Source: Clostridia bacterium (lineage in GTDB: Bacteria > Bacillota > Clostridia > Oscillospirales > Acutalibacteraceae). From it: 47,370 nucleotides of DNA. The stretch spans positions 1 to 47,370 of the forward strand of contig JAFQEE010000006.1 in the NCBI GenBank assembly GCA_017399175.1. The letters run 5' to 3'. Positions 41,580 to 47,370 of this stretch are shown here, piece by piece. Under the pieces are notes generated by a model. The model was not told where the DNA came from, ran no database searches, and worked only from the letters and a program-made list of their open reading frames with translations. The number at the start of each line of letters is the position of its first letter. The first letter of the stretch is position 1. Made by a program: the position numbers and the translations under genes.

Positions 41580-43076
41580 TTATATTCCATTGTATAAGCT
41601 AAATGGCATTTGTTTAAGTTTTAATTCCACATCACCCGATGTAGATACATAACCCGTTCTGAAAAGAATAGGAATAAACGGATAATACTCTGCAAATAAA
41701 TCATAATACTCGGCAGGTGTAATTTCTCCTGCACGATATCTGTAATATTCCTTTGCGACAAGTTCTGTCGTTGAAATTCCTGAACTTAACGGACTGTTGT
41801 CATTGAAAAATTGTTCAATATCCATTGAACCGTCAAGCTTAATTTCACCAAGATACATATCATAGTTTCCTGATTCAATTCGCTGTTCATAATCCTTGAA
41901 CGAAAGTGCTTTAACTGTAATTAAAAAGCCACATTCTGCCAAAGAGTCAGCAATATTATATGCCGCTGCTACTCTGAATTTATTGTCCTTGTTTACAATC
42001 AAGGAAAGGGAAAGAGTATATGCACCGTTTGTCTTGGCTTTGCCGGAATATCGTGTATATCCGCAACGGTCAATAATATTATTAGCAAGTGTCGTGTTAC
42101 CCTTTATTTCAATAGGAGTAACTTCATCACTCAAACTACTTTCAGGAATAATGGGAAGCTTTGCACCCACACCATGACCTTGATATGATGATACAGCAAT
42201 TTTATCACTGTCAAGCTTTGCTGCAATAGCATTTCTTATATAGTTTGTAAGTGCACCTCTTGCGCTGTTAAGTCCAAGATATACCATATTACCGAGAACA
42301 ACTTCTTTTGTTGTTCCTGCCATAACGGTATAATCGCAATTTGACAGGTTACTGAAGAATACATCGGTTACACCAATGTTAAAAGCATTTTCAGCACTTT
42401 CTCTGTTGCCGATAGGAGATAGACTGATTGTTTTTTTACTATTCATTATGCTTATAAGCTTTTGTTCTGAATAGTAATAATCACCGCTACCTGTCGGTAT
42501 GGAATCCACAACATCGGCTGTACCAACTTTTACAACAGGGAAATCGAGTTTTCCTGCAACATATATGTCTTTATATGCAAGAGTAAAATCAACTGCATAC
42601 TGACCAACAGCCTGCGCAGAAATCACACTTTTAAGGGTATTCGACCAACCGTGTGATGCCTTTGCCATATTGAACGAATACACCACATCTTCTGCGTTTA
42701 TATCAGATGAGCCTCTGCAGGATACACCTGAACGAAGTCGCACCGTTGCAACATTGTCAACCACATGAACACTTTCCGCAATAACTCCTGTCGGAGAAAA
42801 TGTTTTATCCAACTGATACAACGGTTCATACATTAAATCGCAAAGATAAAGATTTTCATCACTTTTTGCAAAATAAGGATTAAGACCATCTTCTTCGTTA
42901 TAAGGTAAGACGATTTTTTTGTCACCTGTTTTATCAGGTTTTTCTGTTATTTCTGTATTTTCAGTTGATGGTTCACTATTATCTTCGGGGGTTTCTTCCT
43001 TGCCACCACAAGCACAACAAAGGAAAATCAAACAAAAGCATAAAAGTAATGCAGTTGCTCTTTTTACAATTTTCAT
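41580..43076 (-). CDS. Family 5 extracellular solute-binding lipoprotein
   Basis: A 498-residue lipoprotein of the peptide/nickel-binding (SBP family 5, OppA/DppA) class. ATG 43076 has GAGGTG 6 bases upstream. The signal peptide ends in a lipobox FLCCACGG. A Glu/Thr/Pro-rich linker (about 25 residues) precedes the family start NEEDGLNPYFAKSDENLYLC. Other blocks are LMYEPLYQLDKTFSPTGVIA, INAEDVVYSFNMA and the late RIESGNYDMYLGEIKLDG. No permease or ATPase gene accompanies it. It lies between ymdB and recG, 6 bases after ymdB. It may serve a transporter encoded elsewhere or act as a sensor. Confidence 0.9.
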   Translation of the reverse strand: MKIVKRATALLLCFCLIFLCCACGGKEETPEDNSEPSTENTEITEKPDKTGDKKIVLPYNEEDGLNPYFAKSDENLYLCDLMYEPLYQLDKTFSPTGVIAESVHVVDNVATVRLRSGVSCRGSSDINAEDVVYSFNMAKASHGWSNTLKSVISAQAVGQYAVDFTLAYKDIYVAGKLDFPVVKVGTADVVDSIPTGSGDYYYSEQKLISIMNSKKTISLSPIGNRESAENAFNIGVTDVFFSNLSNCDYTVMAGTTKEVVLGNMVYLGLNSARGALTNYIRNAIAAKLDSDKIAVSSYQGHGVGAKLPIIPESSLSDEVTPIEIKGNTTLANNIIDRCGYTRYSGKAKTNGAYTLSLSLIVNKDNKFRVAAAYNIADSLAECGFLITVKALSFKDYEQRIESGNYDMYLGEIKLDGSMDIEQFFNDNSPLSSGISTTELVAKEYYRYRAGEITPAEYYDLFAEYYPFIPILFRTGYVSTSGDVELKLKQMPFSLYNGI

Positions 43077-43081
43077 TTGTT

Positions 43082-43867
43082 TCACCTCACAGTAACAGCA
43101 CTTATTTCAACGGTTTTTCCGCTGTCCTTATCAATAGTAAAAATACATCCCTGTAAAAATGCAGGAGTATCGGCTGTTTCAAACATACTTGAAAAACCTT
43201 TTCTAAATTTATCTATAATTATCTCTTTTTTCACACCTAAAACAGATTCTTCAGGACCTGTCATACCTAAATCAGTAATATATCCTGTACCACCCGATAA
43301 AATTTGCGCATCAGCGGTCTGCACATGGGTATGTGTACCAAAAACAGCACTCACAACCCCATCAAAGCAATATCCGAAAGCCTTTTTTTCTGATGTTGCT
43401 TCTGCGTGAAAATCAACAAGAATAATGTTAGTTTCTTTTTTCAGTTCTTTAATAATATTTCCTGCAACCTCAAAAGGGTCCCCATGACCTTCAAGCCACA
43501 CTCTGCCCAAAAGGTTTATAACACCGATTTTATATGCACCCTTATCAATTATTCCGTATCCTTTTCCCCAGACTCCGTCACCATAATTGGCAGGTCGCAA
43601 TACATTTTCTTTTCTATCAAGATATTCATATATCTCTCGTCTTTTTAATGAATGATTACCGCCTGTAATCATATCTGCTCCGCTTGTAAAAATATGCTCA
43701 CAGGAATTCGGCAACATACCGTTACCAACAGCAGAATTTTCTCCGTTTACAATACACACATCAACATTGTGTTCGCGTTTTATTTCAGGAAGTTTTTTTC
43801 GCAAAAAGTCGCATCCCGATTGACTTACAACATCTCCTACAGAGAGAATTTTTATTTTGCGTGACAT
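43082..43867 (-). CDS. ymdB: YmdB-family metallophosphoesterase
   Basis: A 261-residue calcineurin-like phosphoesterase of the TIGR00282/YmdB family, which hydrolyses 2',3'-cyclic nucleotides in Bacillus and affects biofilm/motility decisions. Metal-ligand blocks: SVGDVVSQSG, NGENSAVGNG, ITGGNHSLKRREIYEYLDR, VDFHAEATSEKKAFG and FGTHTHVQTAD. The family often has Thr/Val-Trp after the GNH; here it is Ser-Leu. ATG 43867 is chosen over the GTG two codons before. It sits directly after rny, the conserved order in Firmicutes. Confidence 0.93.
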   Translation of the reverse strand: MSRKIKILSVGDVVSQSGCDFLRKKLPEIKREHNVDVCIVNGENSAVGNGMLPNSCEHIFTSGADMITGGNHSLKRREIYEYLDRKENVLRPANYGDGVWGKGYGIIDKGAYKIGVINLLGRVWLEGHGDPFEVAGNIIKELKKETNIILVDFHAEATSEKKAFGYCFDGVVSAVFGTHTHVQTADAQILSGGTGYITDLGMTGPEESVLGVKKEIIIDKFRKGFSSMFETADTPAFLQGCIFTIDKDSGKTVEISAVTVR

Positions 43868-43904
43868 AAGCACACCGTTTCTATATATGGATTTAATTTA
43901 TTTT

Positions 43905-43932
43905 GCCCCGAAGCCGTTTGTGACATCGGGGC
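43905..43932 (-). other. Hairpin between rny and ymdB
   Basis: GCCCCGA (43905-43911) pairs with TCGGGGC (43926-43932). No U-tract follows on the - strand, so it is more likely a transcript-processing or stability element than a full stop. Confidence 0.45.
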
Positions 43933-43944
43933 AGTTGGTATTTA

Positions 43945-45501
43945 CTATTTAGCGAAATCTATCACTCTATTTTCACGCACTATATTAACTTTAATCTGAC
44001 CTGGATATTCAAGTTCATCCTCAATCTTCTTTGCAATATCGCGTGCAACAATAACCATCTTTTCGTCAGAAATCTTATCAGGATTAACCATAATTCTGAT
44101 TTCACGACCAGCCTGAATTGCAAATGATTTTTCAACACCGTCAAATGATGTTGCAATTTCTTCAAGCTTTTCAAGACGCTTGATGTAATTCTGAACATTT
44201 TCACGACGAGCACCCGGACGAGCTGCAGAAATAGCATCCGCTGCCTGAACAAGTACTGCAACAATTGTCTTTGCTTCAATTTCACCATGGTGAGCCTGAA
44301 TAGCGTGAACAATCCTGTCATTTTCCTTATATTTCTTAGCAGCTTCAACACCAAGTTCAATATGAGTACCTTCAAATTCACGGTCAAGTGCCTTACCGAT
44401 ATCGTGAAGAAGACCTGCACGCTTAGCCTGTTTAACATCAGCACCAAGCTCCTGTGCCATAAGACCTGCTATGTATGAAACCTCAAGAGAATGGTTAAGA
44501 ACATTCTGACCGAAACTTGTACGGTATTTAAGTTTACCAAGAAGTTTAACAAGTTCAGGATGAACACCGTTAACTCCTGCGTCAACAACTGCTCTTTCAC
44601 CTGTCTGTTTAATTGTCTGTTCAACCTCACGCTTTGATTTTTCATACATTTCTTCAATACGAGCAGGGTGAACTCTGCCGTCCTGAATAAGCTTTTCAAG
44701 TGTGAGTCTTGCTACCTCACGACGAACAGGGTCAAAACTTGAAACAGTAATTGCTTCAGGAGTATCGTCAATAATAAGGTCAACACCTGTAATTGTTTCA
44801 AGAGTTCTAATATTACGGCCTTCACGACCTATAATTCTACCCTTCATTTCATCGTTTGGAAGAGCAACAACAGAAACCGTTGCTTCAGCAGCGTGGTCTG
44901 CTGCACAGCGTTGGATTGCACCCGAAATAATTTCTCGTGCAAGGTTATCGCTTTCTTCGCGTGTTTTCTGTTCGAAATCGAGGATTTTGAGAGCCTTTTC
45001 ATGAGTAAGTGACTCATCAAGTTCCTGCATAAGTAATGCTTTTGCCTGTTCCTTGCTGTATCCGCTGATTTTCTCAAGCATCTCCAACTGACTGCGTTTA
45101 AGCATTTCAATTTCTTCAACTCTTGTTTCAGCAGCTTTAATTTTTTCAGCAAGCACTTCTTCTTTCTTTTCAAGATTTTCTGTTTTCTTGTCAAGATTTT
45201 CTTCTTTTTGTACGATTCTGCGTTCTTGTCTTTGAACCTCTGCGCGTCTTTCACGAAGTTCTTTATCAACTTCGTTTCTTAACTTGTGTATTTCGTCTTT
45301 AGCCTCAAGAATAGCTTCTTTTTTCTTACTTTCAGCAGTCTGAACTGCCTGATTAACGATTCTTAATGCTTCTTCGTTTGCGGAACCAATTTTAGCTTCT
45401 GCAACCTTTTTACGGTAAACACCGCCGATTACAAATCCTAATGCTCCAAATACAACAGCAGAGACAACGGCAATAATAACAGCCACACCTACAGTATTCA
45501 T
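43945..45501 (-). CDS. rny: Ribonuclease Y
   Basis: A 518-residue membrane-anchored endoribonuclease that starts mRNA decay. An N-terminal helix (about residues 5-27, [20 protein letters not shown]) is followed by a long charged coiled coil (about 35-185), a KH RNA-binding domain ([17 protein letters not shown], near 215) and an HD domain with [11 protein letters not shown] and the later [10 protein letters not shown]. The C-terminus ends in [21 protein letters not shown] 45501 has GGGAGGG upstream. The promoter TTGACA-17-TAAAAT at 45609-45637 is near consensus. It heads the long leftward run. Confidence 0.97.
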   Translation of the reverse strand: MNTVGVAVIIAVVSAVVFGALGFVIGGVYRKKVAEAKIGSANEEALRIVNQAVQTAESKKKEAILEAKDEIHKLRNEVDKELRERRAEVQRQERRIVQKEENLDKKTENLEKKEEVLAEKIKAAETRVEEIEMLKRSQLEMLEKISGYSKEQAKALLMQELDESLTHEKALKILDFEQKTREESDNLAREIISGAIQRCAADHAAEATVSVVALPNDEMKGRIIGREGRNIRTLETITGVDLIIDDTPEAITVSSFDPVRREVARLTLEKLIQDGRVHPARIEEMYEKSKREVEQTIKQTGERAVVDAGVNGVHPELVKLLGKLKYRTSFGQNVLNHSLEVSYIAGLMAQELGADVKQAKRAGLLHDIGKALDREFEGTHIELGVEAAKKYKENDRIVHAIQAHHGEIEAKTIVAVLVQAADAISAARPGARRENVQNYIKRLEKLEEIATSFDGVEKSFAIQAGREIRIMVNPDKISDEKMVIVARDIAKKIEDELEYPGQIKVNIVRENRVIDFAK

Positions 45502-45573
45502 AGGTTTGTCCCTCCCAATAATAAATATTTAATTTCGCTCTATATAAAATATGCAAGGAAATTAATTTTACCA

Positions 45574-45599
45574 AGTATGGGATACCACTTTCCCATACT
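45574..45599 (-). promoter_or_regulatory. Leader hairpin upstream of rny
   Basis: AGTATGGGA (45574-45582) and TCCCATACT (45591-45599) form a 9-bp perfect stem in the 5' leader, about 75 bases before the start codon, between promoter and gene. No U-tract follows. It may protect the transcript or be involved in autoregulation of rny. Confidence 0.45.
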
Positions 45600-45608
45600 A
45601 TCTTTATT

Positions 45609-45637
45609 ATTTTACACAAAAAAGGACACCGTGTCAA
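45609..45637 (-). promoter_or_regulatory. Near-consensus promoter of rny
   Basis: On the - strand TTGACA (45632-45637), 17 bases, TAAAAT (45609-45614), followed by the leader hairpin. Confidence 0.65.
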
Positions 45638-45681
45638 GAATATACAGTGTAATTATATACAAAATTTGGAATTAAATTTAA

Positions 45682-45715
45682 ATAAAAAACAGGGAAGGAT
45701 GTTGCTCCTTCCCCG
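45682..45715 (-). terminator. Intrinsic terminator of the repeat-rich surface protein gene
   Basis: On the - strand GGGGAAGGA pairs with TCCTTCCCT around a 6-base loop, followed by GTTTTTTATTT, 25 bases after the stop codon. Confidence 0.75.
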
Positions 45716-45739
45716 TTAATTTGTATTATTCAGTTTTAA

Positions 45740-47370
45740 TTATGCTTCATAATGCTTTGCAAGTCCAAAGATTGCTCTGAAGAATCCAAGGAACTGCTGG
45801 AAGAATTTAGCATTTGCTGTTAATTCAACTGTATCAGATGAAATTTCATTTCCTTCAGCATCAACTGCTGTTGCAGTGAATGTTGTTATACCGTCTGTAC
45901 CCTTAACAACCTTCTTTGCCTGAACCTTAACTGAACCATCTTCATAAACTTCAACAACCTTGAAGTTTTCGTTGTCAGCTGTCCATTCAACTGTTACGCC
46001 TTCAGCAACTTCACCTGTGAACACAGGGTGAAGAATGATTGTATCTTTTGCTCTAAGTGTTGTAACACTTGGTGCAGCGATTTCGAATGTAAATTCAACA
46101 GTTAATGCAGGAACATAATCATCAACAAATGTGTCACCACAGAAACATGTGTATGTTGTGTAACCCTGTGATGTGTATGTTGGAGCTGTAACAACAGCGT
46201 TGTTAGGGTCTTTAGTATGACCTGTAGCAGGAACACCCTGAGGAACTACTGCCTGAGCATTACATATTGTGCAAAGCTTACCTTCTGTGTAACCCTGTAC
46301 TGTACATGTAGGTTCAACTGCAGGAATTGTTTCTAATGCAGATGTGCCGTCTGGGTTAGTATGATTAAGTGCAGGGATTTCTTCTGTGTATGAGTCGCCA
46401 CAAGCACATGTGTACTTCATAGTACCTGTTCTTGTACATGTTGGCTCTTTTGTAACACTTGCTTCATAAGAGTGACCTGTAGCAGGAACTTCGTCAGCTG
46501 TGTATGTGTCACCGCAAGCCGGACATGTGTATGTTGTGTAACCACCTTCTGTACAAGTAGGTTCTGTAACTACTGCTTCATAGTCATGGTCTGTAGCTGG
46601 AGTTACATCTCTGTTTTCTGTTGTACCGCAGTTGTTAGCACATGTGTAAACTGTGTAACCGTCTGTTGTACATGTAGGAGCAACTACATCGCCTGCTACC
46701 ATGTTGTGACCGAGAGCGTCAACTTCTGCGCCGCCTTCTGTAGCGTCACATCTTGAACAACCCATAAGAGCTTCTGAACCAGGAGCTGTACATGTAGGTG
46801 CAACTGCTTCTGCGTCAACTTCTGAGAAGTCGTGACCGAGAGCGTCAACTGTTACAGGAGTATCTTCTGCACCGCAACCGCAAACCATTACATAGCTACC
46901 AGCTTCTGTACATGTAGGTTCAGCTACAACTTTCTTTGTAGCATAGTTGTGTTCCTGAGTAGCAGGGATTGTTTCAGTTGTACGGCTGATTTCTGTGCCA
47001 CAAACTGAACAATTAACAACAACTTCTTTTGAACCTGCTGTGTCACATGATGGTGCAACTACGTTTTCATCAACTGGGTCACCAGCTGTGTGGTTGCCTG
47101 TAGCTTCGATAGTTTCTGTCTTTGTTGACTTACAAACTGTACATGTATAGAGCATTTCACCTGCTTCACCACAAGTTGGAGCTACTTTTTCTACACCATT
47201 GTCCCATGTGTGTGTTTCACAAGGTTCAACACCAACTGTAGCTGTAGCAACAGCCTGTGAGTTATCAAATGCTGTTGCAGCAAGGTTAGCTGATGTTGTT
47301 GCAGAACCCGGTGACTTATAATACTTCATTGCTGTTACAGCTGTAGCTGCAGGTGTCATTGAATAAGTAC
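45740..47370 (-). CDS. C-terminal part of a cysteine-rich repeat surface protein
   Basis: The reading frame is open to the right edge, so the N-terminus lies outside the window and the visible 543 codons are partial. Residues after the edge contain nine tandem units of about 36-48 residues of the form PTCT..G...YTC..CG......PA.GH: a Cys, a CxxC-like pair and a final His, as in treble-clef/zinc-ribbon-like repeats of Ruminococcus surface proteins. Unit nine has PTYT instead of PTCT and lacks the last His. After them comes an Ig-like (BIG2-type) domain (VEFTFEIAAPSVTTLRAK to VELTANAK) and a short amphipathic end FFQQFLGFFRAIFGLAKHYE. Extracellular location is inferred; no sortase motif is seen. 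Confidence 0.8.
   Translation of the reverse strand, partial: TYSMTPAATAVTAMKYYKSPGSATTSANLAATAFDNSQAVATATVGVEPCETHTWDNGVEKVAPTCGEAGEMLYTCTVCKSTKTETIEATGNHTAGDPVDENVVAPSCDTAGSKEVVVNCSVCGTEISRTTETIPATQEHNYATKKVVAEPTCTEAGSYVMVCGCGAEDTPVTVDALGHDFSEVDAEAVAPTCTAPGSEALMGCSRCDATEGGAEVDALGHNMVAGDVVAPTCTTDGYTVYTCANNCGTTENRDVTPATDHDYEAVVTEPTCTEGGYTTYTCPACGDTYTADEVPATGHSYEASVTKEPTCTRTGTMKYTCACGDSYTEEIPALNHTNPDGTSALETIPAVEPTCTVQGYTEGKLCTICNAQAVVPQGVPATGHTKDPNNAVVTAPTYTSQGYTTYTCFCGDTFVDDYVPALTVEFTFEIAAPSVTTLRAKDTIILHPVFTGEVAEGVTVEWTADNENFKVVEVYEDGSVKVQAKKVVKGTDGITTFTATAVDAEGNEISSDTVELTANAKFFQQFLGFFRAIFGLAKHYEA

Noticed and set aside
46472-46756. 94-residue Cys/Val-rich frame on the + strand
   Set aside because: It is a shadow of the repeat-rich surface protein and has no start signals.
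45740-47370. CRISPR array or DNA tandem repeat
   Set aside because: The periodicity is at the protein level in an open frame, with unit lengths varying and no identical repeats or unique spacers.

Overview
The window looks like a chromosomal segment of a low-GC, anaerobic gut-type Firmicute, most likely a Ruminococcus-like member of the Oscillospirales. The evidence is AT-rich DNA, strong AGGAGG-type ribosome binding sites, type I dockerin proteins, the DapL route to meso-diaminopimelate, glycogen phosphorylase, RNase Y, and DUF1934, DUF2628 and DUF4474 proteins. Species cannot be settled from sequence alone. No rRNA, tRNA, CRISPR array, prophage or transposase gene was seen.

Layout. 1-190: terminators and a hairpin. 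191-3444 (-): ddl, DUF1934 and argS, in that transcriptional order. 3608-4456 (+): an unrecognised soluble protein. 4523-6277 (-): a three-helix membrane protein with an OB-fold-like tail. 6278-6646: gene-free, with a small palindromic repeat. 6647-9061 (-): glycogen phosphorylase. 9244-10344 (-): a DUF4474 lipoprotein. 10536-11393 (+): a divergent Lgt-like membrane protein.

11495-21466 (-) is the accessory highlight, a compact biosynthetic operon. It reads from a near-consensus promoter: acyl-AMP ligase, stand-alone acyl carrier protein, a Cys-rich flavodoxin-like protein, a second flavodoxin-like protein, and a two-module NRPS (C-A-T-C-A-T-TE). The second A domain carries an EntF-type serine code. 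The terminal thioesterase has Cys in place of the usual nucleophilic Ser. The simplest model is an N-acylated dipeptide X-Ser, released by a Cys thioesterase. That nucleophile recalls the enzymes that close beta-lactone or beta-lactam rings in obafluorin and sulfazecin, but the product is unknown.

Divergent from the operon lies panD (21659-22042), which has an in-frame TAA at its seventh codon. Next come ahcY, a RING/DUF2628 membrane protein and galU (+), an ECF sigma/anti-sigma pair (+), and a dockerin protein (-).

27642-35333 (-) is a block of amino-acid and nucleotide genes: hom, lysC, guaB, glyA, dapF, dapL. It serves the aspartate family (threonine, methionine, lysine/diaminopimelate), one-carbon metabolism and GMP synthesis. 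It is punctuated by two dispersed-looking palindromic elements and a hairpin that covers the dapF ribosome binding site. 35574-37465 (+): an AI-2E family permease and a CpsB-type phosphatase. 37492-45501 (-): a minimal dockerin protein, then a run whose transcription starts at rny: rny, ymdB, an orphan peptide-type solute-binding lipoprotein, recG, a TIM-barrel protein and an alpha/beta hydrolase. The right end (45740-47370, -) is the C-terminal part of a surface protein built of cysteine-rich repeats and cut by the window edge.
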